A DNA stretch of 64,000 nucleotides from Marinobacter litoralis (GTDB lineage: Bacteria; Pseudomonadota; Gammaproteobacteria; Pseudomonadales; Oleiphilaceae), in the NCBI RefSeq assembly GCF_016427555.1, contig NZ_JAELVS010000001.1:1-64000 (forward strand), in the 5' to 3' direction. Each line of letters opens with the position of its first letter. Within the stretch, counting starts at the first letter, position 1. The notes under the pieces are model-generated. The model was given only the letters and a program-made list of their open reading frames with translations, ran no database searches and had not been told where the DNA came from. This document shows, in pieces, positions 9,183 through 18,964 of this stretch. The translations under genes and the position numbers were made by a program.

Positions 9183-9974
9183 ATTAACAGTTACTCTCGC
9201 CCCCACGTTCTGGTGCTGTCCGGGCTCGACCCTTCCGGCGGCGCTGGCATTCAGGCAGACATACAGGCCATTACATCTCTGGGCGGCCACCCCTTGCCTG
9301 TGCTGACGTGCCTGACCGTACAAGACACCAAGAATGTGTACGGCGCCGAAGCCATTGACCCGGCAATCATCAAACAACAACTTGAATGTCTGGACAACGA
9401 CATCCCCATCCACGCGGTAAAAACCGGGGCTATGGGCAACGCTGCCGTGGTCAAGGTGCTCATGGAGTTTCTTGACCGCCACCCGGAGCTACCGCTGATC
9501 GTGGACCCTGTGATCAAAGCTGCTGGCGGCGGAGACCTGGCGGACGACGAACTGGTCAAGGCGATGAAGGGATCGCTGTTTGCCCGTGCCGAAATGATCA
9601 CACCAAACGGGGTTGAGCTCCTGCAACTGGGCGACTGCGACAGTGAAAGCCAAGCCGCCGACAAATTACTTTCCGCCGGCTGTAAATCGGTTCTCGCCAC
9701 CGGCGGTCACGGCACCGGACCACGCATCATCAATACCTTGTACAGTACCGGGCAGGAACCCATGAACTGGCAGTTAGAGCGGATTGGAGCCAACGAGTAC
9801 CACGGCACCGGTTGTACGCTGGCGGCAGCCATTTCGGCCGGCATCGCCAGCGGGCTGTCCTCCCGAGCGGCCATTTCGCAGGCCCAAAATTACGTAAGCC
9901 GCACCCTTTCAAGCGCCTTGAGCATTGGTCAAGGGCAACGGGTACCCAACAGGGGCATTCCGTGGGAACGTTAA
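9183..9974 (+). CDS. thiD: Hydroxymethylpyrimidine/phosphomethylpyrimidine kinase
   Basis: Phosphorylates HMP and then HMP-P in thiamine synthesis (ribokinase fold). Seen are the SGLDPSGGAGIQADI N-terminal substrate region, the anion-hole/base motif GTGCTLAAAISA, and GGHG. The first standard start in frame (GTG at 9213) would begin at VLSGLDP and cut the first beta-strand. An AGGAGG at 9171-9176 stands 6 bp before an in-frame ATT (9183), giving INSYSRPHVLVLSGLDPSGG, so ATT initiation is proposed (263 residues). ATC at 9180 is closer to the ribosome-binding site. It overlaps thiE by 13 bp. Confidence 0.9.
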   Translation: MNSYSRPHVLVLSGLDPSGGAGIQADIQAITSLGGHPLPVLTCLTVQDTKNVYGAEAIDPAIIKQQLECLDNDIPIHAVKTGAMGNAAVVKVLMEFLDRHPELPLIVDPVIKAAGGGDLADDELVKAMKGSLFARAEMITPNGVELLQLGDCDSESQAADKLLSAGCKSVLATGGHGTGPRIINTLYSTGQEPMNWQLERIGANEYHGTGCTLAAAISAGIASGLSSRAAISQAQNYVSRTLSSALSIGQGQRVPNRGIPWER

Positions 9975-10630
9975 AACCACGCCTTCGCCCCGGTCTGTAC
10001 GCCATCACCGACAACCGTCTTACGCCCCCGGACCGCCTACTGCAGTCCGTAGAAGCCGCGCTAGCGGGCGGCGCTGTGTTGGTCCAATATCGAGACAAGT
10101 TTTCAACGACCACCGAGCGCCTGAACCAGGCGACGGATCTGGTCAGTCTTTGCCAGAACGCCGGGGTACCGCTTCTCATCAACGATGACCCCGAACTGGC
10201 GCACCGCGTGGGTGCGCAAGGCGTTCACTTGGGGCAAGAGGACTGGGCTTTGGCCGATGCCCGAAAGCTGCTGGGGCAAAATGCCATTATTGGTATTACC
10301 TGCCACCAGCACATGGAGCTGGCCGAAATTGCCAAAGCCGGAGGTGCAGACTATTTAGCCTTTGGCCGTTTTTATCAATCCGGCACAAAGCCCGGCGCAC
10401 CCCGTGCGGACGTTAACGTGCTGAGCGACGCACGTCGTCTGGCGCTTCCCGTGACAGCCATTGGCGGCATCACGACCGAGAATGCAGAACCACTGATTCG
10501 GGCCGGCGCCGACCTTATTGCGGTAGTGGGCGGATTGTTCGGGGGTAGCCCCGCAGACATTGAAGCCAAAGCCAGACAGTTCAGGCAACTGGTGGCTTTG
10601 CATCATCCATTATCGACACATTCCAACTAA
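9962..10630 (+). CDS. thiE: Thiamine-phosphate synthase
   Basis: Joins HMP-PP and thiazole phosphate to make thiamine monophosphate. It is a TIM-barrel protein with QYRDKFSTT near the N-terminus, LLINDDPELAHRVGAQGVHLGQED in the middle, and AIGGITTENAEPLIRAGADLIAVVGGLF near the C-terminus for phosphate binding. The GTG at 9962 gives 222 residues, the usual length. The frame is open further upstream, but that part runs inside thiD. The 13-bp overlap with thiD suggests coupled translation. Confidence 0.94.
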   Translation: MGTLKPRLRPGLYAITDNRLTPPDRLLQSVEAALAGGAVLVQYRDKFSTTTERLNQATDLVSLCQNAGVPLLINDDPELAHRVGAQGVHLGQEDWALADARKLLGQNAIIGITCHQHMELAEIAKAGGADYLAFGRFYQSGTKPGAPRADVNVLSDARRLALPVTAIGGITTENAEPLIRAGADLIAVVGGLFGGSPADIEAKARQFRQLVALHHPLSTHSN

Positions 10631-10642
10631 CAGGAGTAATCC

Positions 10643-11923
10643 ATGAGTCACTCTGAAGAACTGTTCGAACAGGCACAAAAATACATCCCCGGTGGTGTTA
10701 ATTCTCCGGTTCGGGCATTTCGCGGCGTGGGCGGCACCCCGGTGTTCTTCAAGCATGCCGAAGGCGCTTATCTGTACGATGAAGACGACAAACGCTACAT
10801 CGACTTCATTGGCTCTTGGGGCCCGATGATTCTGGGCCATTCCGACCCGCGCATCAAAGACGCTCTGCACGCACAGGTTGATCTGGGTGTAGGCTACGGC
10901 GCTCCGACCGCCATCGAAACTGACATGGCGAAGAAAGTGTGCGAACTGGTGCCCTCCATCGACATGGTGCGTATGGTCAACTCCGGTACCGAAGCCACCA
11001 TGAGCGCCATTCGCCTGGCCCGCGGTTTCACCGGCCGGGACAAAATCGTGAAATTTGAAGGCTGCTACCACGGCCACGTGGACTCGCTGCTGGTGAAAGC
11101 TGGCTCCGGCGCACTGACCCTGGGCGAACCTAACTCGCCGGGTATTCCCGCCAGCCTGGCCGAACACACTCTCACCCTCGATTTCAACGACATCGACGGC
11201 GTGCGCAAAACCTTCGCAGAAATGGGCGATCAAATTGCCGCCATCATCGTGGAGCCGGTAGCCGGCAACATGAACTGCATTCCGCCCGTTCCGGGGTTCC
11301 TCGAAGGTCTGCGGGAAGTGTGCGACGAGCACGGTACGGTTCTGATCTTTGATGAAGTGATGACGGGTTTCCGGGTTTCACTGGGCGGTGCTCAAGGCTT
11401 GTTTGGCGTAACTCCGGACCTGACCGCTTTGGGTAAGGTCATCGGCGGCGGTTTGCCTGTCGGCGCCTTTGGTGGCAAGCGTGAAATCATGGAACACATC
11501 TCCCCGCTGGGCCCGGTTTACCAGGCTGGCACCTTGAGCGGTAACCCGCTGGCCATGGCCGCAGGCCTGACCACTCTGAATGCTATTTCGGAGTCCGGCT
11601 TCCACGACCGGTTGATCGAGAAAACCAACAAAGTGCGTGACGGTATCAAAGCCGCGGCCGACGAAGCGGGCATCCCGCTTGCCGTGCAATCTGCCGGTGC
11701 CATGTTCGGTTTCTTCTTTACCGACGCACCGTCCGTAGCCCGCTTTGATCAGGTGATGGAGTGCGATGTAGAGCGCTTCAAGAAGTTTTTCCAAGGCATG
11801 CTGGCCGAAGGCGTATACCTGGCGCCATCGGCATTCGAAGCAAGCTTTGTGTGCGATGCGCTCTCAGACGATGACATTGAGTTCACGTTGGCTGCTGCCC
11901 GTAAGGTAATGGCGACGCTTTAA
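10643..11923 (+). CDS. hemL: Glutamate-1-semialdehyde 2,1-aminomutase
   Basis: PLP enzyme that makes 5-aminolevulinate in the C5 pathway of haem synthesis. The 426-residue protein is full length. The PLP lysine is K265 in [17 protein letters not shown], and the cofactor-binding segments [16 protein letters not shown] and FDEVMTGFR are present. AGGAG stands 9 bp before the ATG. It follows thiE by 12 bp, so it probably shares the upstream transcript. A hairpin follows the stop codon. Confidence 0.97.
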   Translation: MSHSEELFEQAQKYIPGGVNSPVRAFRGVGGTPVFFKHAEGAYLYDEDDKRYIDFIGSWGPMILGHSDPRIKDALHAQVDLGVGYGAPTAIETDMAKKVCELVPSIDMVRMVNSGTEATMSAIRLARGFTGRDKIVKFEGCYHGHVDSLLVKAGSGALTLGEPNSPGIPASLAEHTLTLDFNDIDGVRKTFAEMGDQIAAIIVEPVAGNMNCIPPVPGFLEGLREVCDEHGTVLIFDEVMTGFRVSLGGAQGLFGVTPDLTALGKVIGGGLPVGAFGGKREIMEHISPLGPVYQAGTLSGNPLAMAAGLTTLNAISESGFHDRLIEKTNKVRDGIKAAADEAGIPLAVQSAGAMFGFFFTDAPSVARFDQVMECDVERFKKFFQGMLAEGVYLAPSAFEASFVCDALSDDDIEFTLAAARKVMATL

Positions 11924-11934
11924 GCCAAACCGCC

Positions 11935-11962
11935 CGGTGACTCAGGTTCGACTGAGTCACCG
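11935..11962 (+). terminator. Hairpin after hemL
   Basis: CGGTGACTCAG (11935-11945) pairs perfectly with CTGAGTCACCG (11952-11962) around the loop GTTCGA. It lies 11 bp after the hemL stop. The following bases are pyrimidine-rich but lack a strong U-run, so termination may be partial or need Rho. Confidence 0.55.
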
Positions 11963-12144
11963 CATGCTACCTCCTCCCCCTTCTATCCTTTAATCCACGC
12001 CTGCCAGCCCGATTCTCTTACCATTTCGTATTACGCGTATTTAGATGCTTTTGCTAAGGTTTAGTCAGGAACCCTTCATCGCGCTTGGCCGTGAAGTCGT
12101 TTTACCTCGTAGTCGAACCAACAAGATTTCTATCAGGAGGTTTT

Positions 12145-13062
12145 ATGAAGTCCTCGACCAAATTATTCGCAATTTCCGCCCTCACCGGCGCCCTGGCTGC
12201 CTGTGGTGGTAGCGGCGGTGGCTCCTCGTCAGGACAAACCGGTTCGTTATCTGTGGGCCTGACCGATGCGCCAACGACCGACCTAAGCAGCGTTCACATT
12301 GCATTTAACACCATCCGTCTTAAGCACGCTGATGGCGAGTGGTTGGAATACAGCCTTGAGGAAACCGGAACGGTAGACCTGTTAACACTGCAGGGCGGCG
12401 TGACCGAGCCTTTGATCACAGACGAAGAAGTGCCTGCTGGTGAATACAAAGAAATTCGCCTGATTGTTGATACCGACAATTCATGGGTGACTAAATCGTC
12501 TGAAGGCGATGCGCGCTATACCTTAGGCGTGCCATCCGGCGAACAAAGTGGCCTAAAACTGAAGGGCAGCTTCATAGTAGCGGCAGACGCCAGCACCGAT
12601 TTCACTATCGATTTTGACGTACGCAAGTCCATTATCGATCCCCAAGGAAATGCTCAGGGCGACTTCATGCTTAAGCCAGTTTTGAGGCTGGTAAACAACC
12701 TGGAAGTTGGCAAGATAACCGGTGAGGTGAACTACGCTGATATAAACCAGTCAACCGAAGCCAACTGCAGCGCCAACTACGAAGGTTCGGTTTACGTTTA
12801 TGAAGGCGCAGATGTCGAGCCCATCGACCTAAACGTGAACCGAGACGGAAACAATCCGTTAATGGTTGTTCCAGTCAACGATGACGATGCTGACGGTTTC
12901 CATGAGTGGACCGCAGCGTTCCTAACAGAAGGCACTTACACCGTGAGCTACAGCTGCCAGCTGGACGATAATGAAATGGACGAAGGATTAACCTTCTATG
13001 GCACGCAAAACGTAGAGGTGATATCCGGCGAAACCACAGAAGCGACAATGATCTCCCAGTAA
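12145..13062 (+). CDS. DUF4382 domain lipoprotein
   Basis: A 305-residue exported lipoprotein of unknown function. The ATG at 12145 follows AGGAGG by 4 bp and starts MKSSTKLFAISALTGALAAC, with the lipobox LAAC. A GGSGGGSSSG linker follows, then the DUF4382 region (GSLSVGLTDAPTTDLSSVHIAFNTIRL). DUF4382 proteins have immunoglobulin-like beta folds and usually sit in the cell envelope. The residue after Cys is Gly, compatible with the outer membrane. The frame is open 20 codons upstream, but that part lacks a ribosome-binding site. Confidence 0.85.
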   Translation: MKSSTKLFAISALTGALAACGGSGGGSSSGQTGSLSVGLTDAPTTDLSSVHIAFNTIRLKHADGEWLEYSLEETGTVDLLTLQGGVTEPLITDEEVPAGEYKEIRLIVDTDNSWVTKSSEGDARYTLGVPSGEQSGLKLKGSFIVAADASTDFTIDFDVRKSIIDPQGNAQGDFMLKPVLRLVNNLEVGKITGEVNYADINQSTEANCSANYEGSVYVYEGADVEPIDLNVNRDGNNPLMVVPVNDDDADGFHEWTAAFLTEGTYTVSYSCQLDDNEMDEGLTFYGTQNVEVISGETTEATMISQ

Positions 13063-13089
13063 TCCCGCCCCCCGATACGGGAAGTATCC

Positions 13090-13109
13090 AGAGGCCAAGG
13101 ATGGCCTCT
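13090..13109. terminator. Hairpin between the convergent DUF4382 and lpoP genes
   Basis: AGAGGCCA (13090-13097) and TGGCCTCT (13102-13109) form a perfect 8-bp stem with an AGGA loop in the 52-bp gap between two converging genes. No U-run is visible on either strand, so it is at best a weak bidirectional terminator. Confidence 0.45.
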
Positions 13110-13114
13110 ATGCA

Positions 13115-13699
13115 TTACAGAGCTCTTGCTCGATCTTCCGCCTGAGAAGCCCCCGCAACATTACCTCTCGCTCGGCGAATATCCGCCAGCAGCAACCAGC
13201 CTGACCGCTGCATGCGGTAATCATTACCCGCCAGCGACAAGCCCTTCAGGGTGAACTGTTCCGCCGCTCCCAGGTTGTTCCCGGCCACATAAGCTTCCGC
13301 CAACTTGAAGTACACCTCCGCCGAACGTGGCGCTACCCGCTGGGCTCTTTCCAAGCGTGCAATCGCGCCTGCTGAGTCACCTTGTTGTAACCGCTGATCA
13401 GCATCGCGAATGAGAGCGACGGCTGCCGCAGGCAGTTCATCACCGGATTCGCGATAGCTGGGCGAACGCGTAGGTTGCTCAGGCTCAGGAGCAGGCTCGC
13501 TGACTTCGGGCTGTTCACTCTTGCGCCACACTTGGGGCTCAGATCTTTCCGGCTCAGACGTTCTTGGCGGCTCAGGCGCTTTAGACTGATCACCACCGCC
13601 CATCGGCACATAAATCGAGCCTCCGCCCGGTGCCGAACACCCGGCTAGACCAAGCATCAGCGCCAAGCTGGCCGCGTGCGTTATCGTTACTTTTCTCAT
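13115..13699 (-). CDS. lpoP: TPR lipoprotein, likely LpoP activator of PBP1b
   Basis: A 194-residue lipoprotein with lipobox LAGC, a long Pro/Glu/Ser-rich disordered linker (about residues 40-90), and two or three tetratricopeptide-like repeats (AVALIRDADQRLQQGDSAGAIARLERA, SAEVYFKLAEAYVAGNNLGAAEQF). In P. aeruginosa a TPR outer-membrane lipoprotein encoded with PBP1b (LpoP) stimulates that synthase. Here the start overlaps the mrcB stop by 4 bp, so translation is coupled. The assignment rests on this linkage and on architecture. The linker would let the TPR part span the periplasm. Confidence 0.78.
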   Translation of the reverse strand: MRKVTITHAASLALMLGLAGCSAPGGGSIYVPMGGGDQSKAPEPPRTSEPERSEPQVWRKSEQPEVSEPAPEPEQPTRSPSYRESGDELPAAAVALIRDADQRLQQGDSAGAIARLERAQRVAPRSAEVYFKLAEAYVAGNNLGAAEQFTLKGLSLAGNDYRMQRSGWLLLADIRRARGNVAGASQAEDRARAL

Positions 13700-16005
13700 C
13701 GAAACAATCCTTCAAACCAACTGCGTATTTGTCCGCCAATATCGCCGTTACAACCGGTGTGCGTGTCGGGTTCACTGCCGGCCACAAAGGGTATCAGGCG
13801 TGCATTACGGCACCCCTCTCCCGTCAAGGCGTTGGCTTCAGTGTCTACCCAATGGTATTGCACGCCATCCGGCATGACGGGTGAAAACCCGTGCTGGGGA
13901 ATCTGCGCCATCATGGTAGACCAAATCGGTAGGGCTCCCGATGCCCCGGTAAGCGACGTTGGGCCATTGTCGTCGCGACCGACCCACGCTACCGCCAGCA
14001 AATCGCCGCTGAAACCGGCAAACCAGGCGTCGCGGCCATCGTCGGTGGTACCGGTTTTTCCGGCCAGCGTTAACTGATCCGGCAGCGTGTAATAAGCCGA
14101 GCGACCGGTGCCTTCCTGCATGGTTTCCTGCATGGCGTACTGCACCAGATGCACGGCGGCCGGGTCAGCTACTTGATCCACTTTCAGGTTATAGCGAGAC
14201 AGAGGCTCGTTGTCGGCATCGGTAACCTCGCGAATGGTACGCAGGGGCGTATTGAAACCGGAGGTGGCCAAGCCTTGATACAACTGGGCCACATCCACCG
14301 GTGCCAGATTCACAGACCCCAGCAACATCGCAGGGTAATCCGATATCGGGCTGGTGATACCAAACGCCCGAAGCTTCTCCTGAACTTCGGGAATACCAAC
14401 ATCCAGACCCACGCGAACCGCCGGCAAGTTGTACGATTTCGACAAAGCGCGGTGCAAAGGTACGTCCCCTCGCTCCTGCTTGTCGAAGTTCTTTGGCTGC
14501 CACAACTTGCCGTCATCGAACTCCAGTGTGAACGCCTGATCTTTAACCGGTGTGATCAACGTATAGCGGTCAGCTTGCTCGAGCGCGGCCAGGTACACAA
14601 ACGGCTTAATCAGAGAACCCATTGGGCGCCTGGCATCCACGGCCCGGTTGAAGCCGGCAAAACTCGGATCTTTACCGCCCACCAAAGCAAGCACTTCACC
14701 GGTGTCTTTCGCTGTCACCACCAAGGCTGCCTCAAGAGCATCCGCGCCCGGGAGCTTGGGCAGGGTTTTGCTGACCGCCACCTCCGAGGCGTGCTGAACC
14801 GCTGGGTCCAACGTTGTGAAGATGCGCAAGCCTTCGCTTTGCAGATCTTCCTCCTGATAATCCCGCGCCAGGTGCCGGCGCACCAGATCAATATAGGCCG
14901 GGTATCGGTTGTCGGTGAACGACGGTTTGCCACTGACCCCCAGCGGTTTGGCCTTCGCATCGGCCGCCTCCCGCTCAGTCAGCAAACCGGCTTCCGCCAT
15001 TTCATCCAGCACCAGGTTGCGGCGCGCGGTCGCCCGATGCGGATGGCGTCTTGGGTTGTAGTAACTGGGGCCTTTCACCAGGCCAACCAACAGTGCCATT
15101 TGGTGCGGGGCCAGATCGTTCAGTCGTTCGCCAAAGTAGAACTGGCTGGCCAAGCCAAAGCCATGAATGCTGCGCACACCGGCTTGGCCGAGATATACCT
15201 CGTTCAAATAGGTTTCCAGAATGTCATCTTTCTCGTAATGCAGTTCGAGCAGGATCGACATCAAGGCTTCGTTGCCTTTGCGCAATAAGGTCTGTTCACG
15301 AGTCAGGAAGAAGTTCTTCACCAACTGCTGGGTCAGCGTACTGCCGCCCTGCACCACCCTGCCCGCTTTGATATTCGCCAACATCGCCCGGGCAATCGAC
15401 AACGGCGCCAGGCCGAAGTGGTTGTAGAATTCGCGGTCTTCTACCGCCATCAAAGTGTTGGGCAAAAGTTCCGGCACTTCTTCAAGCTGAACCAGAACGC
15501 GGTCTTCGCGGTGGGCGGGGTAGATACCGCCAATTTGCGCAGGCTCAAGCCGAACGATCGGCGATTTTGGCCCTGCTACAACCGAGAACGATCGAACCTT
15601 GTCACCACTGACCACCAGCGAAATGCGCCGACGGGGCTCCTCTCCATCGGGGAACAAAAAACCTCGGGCACTGATCACAAAGCGGCCACCATTGCGCCGA
15701 TAGGTTCCCGGCTTTACACCATCGCCAGCCCGGTAACCCGCCAGCTCAAGTTCTCGAGCCAACCCTGATGCGCTGACGCTGGCGCCGTCATAAAGCTCCA
15801 GTGGCCGGGCATACACACGGGACGGCACTTCGAAACGGCGGCCTTCAAAGCGGGAAGTGACCACTGCATCGAGATACACCATCCAGCCGGCCAGCACCAC
15901 CAGCCCCACCAGTGCGAATCGAAACAGGAAACGCCCAAAACCCGAGCGCTGTTGAGTTGGCTGACTTTTAGGCGATTTTTTACGGGATTTCGTAGATTTA
16001 CTCAT
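13696..16005 (-). CDS. mrcB: Penicillin-binding protein 1B, bifunctional peptidoglycan synthase
   Basis: Class A PBP of 769 residues, polymerising and crosslinking peptidoglycan. A basic cytoplasmic tail and one transmembrane helix (about residues 27-45) are followed by a UB2H-like region. The GT51 glycosyltransferase has EDREFYNHFG and GGSTLTQQLVKN. The transpeptidase has SxxK as SLIK, SxN as SYN and KTG as GKTGTTDDG. It is the first gene of a two-gene operon with lpoP. The gene on the opposite strand diverges from it 120 bp away. Confidence 0.95.
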   Translation of the reverse strand: MSKSTKSRKKSPKSQPTQQRSGFGRFLFRFALVGLVVLAGWMVYLDAVVTSRFEGRRFEVPSRVYARPLELYDGASVSASGLARELELAGYRAGDGVKPGTYRRNGGRFVISARGFLFPDGEEPRRRISLVVSGDKVRSFSVVAGPKSPIVRLEPAQIGGIYPAHREDRVLVQLEEVPELLPNTLMAVEDREFYNHFGLAPLSIARAMLANIKAGRVVQGGSTLTQQLVKNFFLTREQTLLRKGNEALMSILLELHYEKDDILETYLNEVYLGQAGVRSIHGFGLASQFYFGERLNDLAPHQMALLVGLVKGPSYYNPRRHPHRATARRNLVLDEMAEAGLLTEREAADAKAKPLGVSGKPSFTDNRYPAYIDLVRRHLARDYQEEDLQSEGLRIFTTLDPAVQHASEVAVSKTLPKLPGADALEAALVVTAKDTGEVLALVGGKDPSFAGFNRAVDARRPMGSLIKPFVYLAALEQADRYTLITPVKDQAFTLEFDDGKLWQPKNFDKQERGDVPLHRALSKSYNLPAVRVGLDVGIPEVQEKLRAFGITSPISDYPAMLLGSVNLAPVDVAQLYQGLATSGFNTPLRTIREVTDADNEPLSRYNLKVDQVADPAAVHLVQYAMQETMQEGTGRSAYYTLPDQLTLAGKTGTTDDGRDAWFAGFSGDLLAVAWVGRDDNGPTSLTGASGALPIWSTMMAQIPQHGFSPVMPDGVQYHWVDTEANALTGEGCRNARLIPFVAGSEPDTHTGCNGDIGGQIRSWFEGLFR

Positions 16006-16125
16006 ACCGCGATTATAACGAAGCCAAGGAGGCGACTGGCAGGCCTGTTATGTGTTATTTCTGTAATCTGCCGTCTATCATTGATCAAACAAAATCAACG
16101 AGTTCAGGGAACCCAGGAGCAAAAT

Positions 16126-17712
16126 GTGAGCGAACGCGCGCCCGACACACTGGTTAAAGCACTGCAGAATCCAGAGTTATACGATCATCCGGTTAGCGAT
16201 TTCCGGGTGATCGAAACCCATATCTCACAGGTCCTGCTAACCGGCGACTACGCCTACAAAATCAAAAAGCCCATGGATTTCGGCTTTCTCAATTTCTCGA
16301 CCCTGGAACGTCGCAAGCATTTCTGCGAAGAAGAACTTCGCCTGAACCGCCGATTAGCCTCCGAGCTCTACCTTGACGTTCTTCCTATTACTGGCAGCCC
16401 AGAACAGCCGGTTCTCGGCGGCGAGGGCGAACCGTTCGAATACGCGATTCGTATGCGCCAGTTTGACCAAAGCGAACTGTTTGACCTGCGCCAAGAGCAA
16501 GGCAAACTGACTCCCGAACTCCTCACCAGCGTTGCCCGCCAAACGGCTCTGTTCCACGACAGCTTGCCGCCGGTTCCGGATGAAAAACCGCTGGGCACCC
16601 CGGAGGCCGTATACGCGGCCATGCAGGAAAACTTTGACCAGATTCGGCCGCTGCTGGATGACAAATCCTTGCTCATTCAGCTGGACGCACTGGAAGATTG
16701 GACCCGCACCACGTTCGAACGAAACCGTGATTTGATTGCCGAGCGCCGGGCGAACGGCTTGGTGCGCGAATGTCACGGCGACCTTCATCTCGCCAACATT
16801 ACTGTATTCCATGACCAGGTCACCGTATTCGATTGCATCGAGTTCAATGAACCCTTCCGCTGGATCGACGTGATCAACGATCTCGCCTTCCTGCTGATGG
16901 ACCTGGAATCACGACAGGAATCCGCGCTCGCCAATCTGGTACTGAACACCTATCTTGAGTACCGAGGTGACTTTGAAGCCTTGGCGTTGTTGCCACTGTA
17001 CAAAGCGTATCGCGCCATGGTTCGGGCCAAGATCGCACTGTTCACCCTAGGCAACCCGAGCCTGTCGGAAAGCGAACGCGAAGGATTGATGCAAAGCTAT
17101 CGCAGCTACGCCCAGCTTGCTGAAGACTATGGCGCTATCCCGAACCATTACTTGCTGGCAACCACGGGATTGTCAGCCTCGGGAAAAACCTGCGTGAGTG
17201 CTGCCATGTCCGCCGAATTGGGGCTGATTCGTTTACGCTCTGATGTCGAACGCAAACGCCTGCACGGGCTGGCGCCTCTGGATGACAGTAAATCCGGCCT
17301 GGGCACCGATCTATACAGCCCGGAAGCCACCGAGCAAACTTACACACATCTGGCGGCATTGGCAGGCCGGCTGTTGGCCTCTGGATTGTCCGTCATAGTG
17401 GATGCCGCCAGCCTGAAGGAAAGCGAGCGCTCATTGTTTGCAGAAGTCGCAGAAAACCAGGGCGTGCCCTTTGCCCTGCTTCACACCGAAGCCCCTGAAG
17501 AGCTGCGACGAGACTGGGTACGCAAGCGCAAAGGCGATGCCTCGGAAGCCACCGAGGAAATGCTCGACGCCCAGCAGACGTGGTTTGAACCCCTGACCGC
17601 GGAAGAAAAAAGCCACACCATCCATTTGCATACCGATCAGGAGCACGTAGCCGAAGCGGTGGCAGACAGAATCCGCCAGCACCTTGGCCTCAGCTCCCGA
17701 TCTACCAGCTGA
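16126..17712 (+). CDS. Fusion of an aminoglycoside-phosphotransferase-like kinase and a P-loop ATPase/kinase
   Basis: A 528-residue two-domain protein. The N-terminal part has a kinase-like catalytic loop HGDLHLAN (H217-D219) followed by VFDCIEFN, as in APH-type kinases. The C-terminal part has the Walker A motif GLSASGKT (348-355) and resembles small zeta-toxin/gluconate-kinase-like P-loop kinases. The GTG at 16126 is chosen because AGGAG lies 6 bp upstream; the open frame further upstream covers the mrcB 5' end. The substrate is unknown. Its stop overlaps the next start by 1 base (TGATG), so it is coupled to the Rieske gene. Confidence 0.8.
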   Translation: MSERAPDTLVKALQNPELYDHPVSDFRVIETHISQVLLTGDYAYKIKKPMDFGFLNFSTLERRKHFCEEELRLNRRLASELYLDVLPITGSPEQPVLGGEGEPFEYAIRMRQFDQSELFDLRQEQGKLTPELLTSVARQTALFHDSLPPVPDEKPLGTPEAVYAAMQENFDQIRPLLDDKSLLIQLDALEDWTRTTFERNRDLIAERRANGLVRECHGDLHLANITVFHDQVTVFDCIEFNEPFRWIDVINDLAFLLMDLESRQESALANLVLNTYLEYRGDFEALALLPLYKAYRAMVRAKIALFTLGNPSLSESEREGLMQSYRSYAQLAEDYGAIPNHYLLATTGLSASGKTCVSAAMSAELGLIRLRSDVERKRLHGLAPLDDSKSGLGTDLYSPEATEQTYTHLAALAGRLLASGLSVIVDAASLKESERSLFAEVAENQGVPFALLHTEAPEELRRDWVRKRKGDASEATEEMLDAQQTWFEPLTAEEKSHTIHLHTDQEHVAEAVADRIRQHLGLSSRSTS

Positions 17713-18083
17713 TGAAAATGCATCGATCCCAATGGCAAATCGCTTGCCCGGCAACCGAGCTTGTGCCGGGCAAGTTCGTGGAGTTCCGCCTGAAAGAAAA
17801 AGCCGTTGAACCGGAAGGCATGCCGCTAACCGGTTTTGTATTTCTGGATCACGGCACGCCCCGGGCTTACCTGAACCTGTGCCCGCATCTGGGTATTGAA
17901 CTGAACTGGATGCCCGGGCGATTTATGGATGCCGACAACCTGTTCATTCAGTGCGCCACTCACGGCGCGCTGTTTAAACCCGGAACCGGGGAATGCATTG
18001 CCGGGCCTTGTCAGGGCGATGCGCTAACCGAGCTGGATGTGCGTGAGCAAAACGACCTGATCGAAGTCAGGGTTCGCAATTAA
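17712..18083 (+). CDS. Small Rieske [2Fe-2S] protein
   Basis: A 123-residue Rieske-fold protein with the two ligand pairs C57-P-H59 ([10 protein letters not shown]) and C81-A-T-H84 (CATHGALF). There is no signal peptide or transmembrane helix, so it is probably a cytoplasmic electron carrier or an oxygenase ferredoxin-like component. The partner is unknown. It is translationally coupled to the preceding kinase/ATPase gene, and its 3' end overlaps the sfsA 3' end by 17 bp on the opposite strand. Confidence 0.85.
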   Translation: MKMHRSQWQIACPATELVPGKFVEFRLKEKAVEPEGMPLTGFVFLDHGTPRAYLNLCPHLGIELNWMPGRFMDADNLFIQCATHGALFKPGTGECIAGPCQGDALTELDVREQNDLIEVRVRN

Positions 18084-18798
18084 CCGGAACCGGATCAATC
18101 AGCTCAAGCCGTGCACTGGGGTTTCCATCCACCCCCATCAAGGCCGCCCGATAGGCCAACACTTCAACACCGGCCTCAACCGCTTGGCGCAGTAGTTGGC
18201 CATAGCGCGGGTCAATGTGGTCCGCCGGCTGCACTTCTTCAATGGCCGTATGATTCACCACGAACAACAATACGGCACGGTCGCCATTGATGACTTGCGC
18301 CATCAACTCCCGCAGGTGTTTTTGCCCGCGCTCGGTAACTGCATCGGGGAAATACCCTTGCGCGCCCTCTGCGAGCGTCACGTTTTTCACCTCGACCCAG
18401 GCATCGGGTTCGCGGTCGTGACCGCTGAGCAGCAAATCAATACGGCTTTTTTCTGCTCCATACCGCACCTCGTTCCGGCACTGACGATAGCCTCGCAATT
18501 CAGAGATTACGCCGGCTTCAATCGCATGCTTGGCCTGAGCATTGGGGCGCGCCGTATTCACACACGCAATCGCACCGGGACTGGCTTCCACCAGCTCCCA
18601 CGTGTACCGCAGTTTGCGCTTGGGATTGTTGCTTTCACTCAACCACACCCGCGCGTTCTCCGGTTGGCAATTGCGCATGGAACCGGTGTTCGGACAGTGA
18701 GCGACCACCTCTTCGCCATTGGGCAAGCGTACATCGGCCAGGAAGCGTTTATAGCGCCTAATCAAGCGCCCCTCTATCAATGGTTCTGAAAACTTCAT
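18067..18798 (-). CDS. sfsA: Sugar fermentation stimulation protein SfsA
   Basis: A 243-residue member of the SfsA family, a nucleic-acid-binding or nuclease-like protein whose exact role is unresolved. Recognisable are [30 protein letters not shown], and the PD-(D/E)xK-like region [24 protein letters not shown]. The ATG at 18798 has GGAGAG upstream; an in-frame ATG nine codons earlier is less likely. In Pseudomonas and relatives sfsA also lies near dksA. Confidence 0.92.
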   Translation of the reverse strand: MKFSEPLIEGRLIRRYKRFLADVRLPNGEEVVAHCPNTGSMRNCQPENARVWLSESNNPKRKLRYTWELVEASPGAIACVNTARPNAQAKHAIEAGVISELRGYRQCRNEVRYGAEKSRIDLLLSGHDREPDAWVEVKNVTLAEGAQGYFPDAVTERGQKHLRELMAQVINGDRAVLLFVVNHTAIEEVQPADHIDPRYGQLLRQAVEAGVEVLAYRAALMGVDGNPSARLELIDPVPVNCEP

Positions 18799-18964
18799 AT
18801 GCTCTCCACTATAAGCCGAGGTCACAGAGCTGGCACCCCTGAGACTTATCTGCTATTTTCCGCAAATTCCCAAGACAGGGCGTTTGGGTAAAACCGTACG
18901 GCACCGGTGCTGGTACGGATGACAAAGCGCCCGAGTAGAAGTACAAACAAGAGGCCAGGGCTCA

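Noticed and set aside
9172..9183. TPP riboswitch in front of thiD
   Set aside because: Only 11 bp separate hemJ and thiD; there is no space or thi-box sequence.
14149..15288. 379-codon plus-strand frame inside mrcB
   Set aside because: It is antisense to the conserved transpeptidase and glycosyltransferase motifs and shows no recognisable features.
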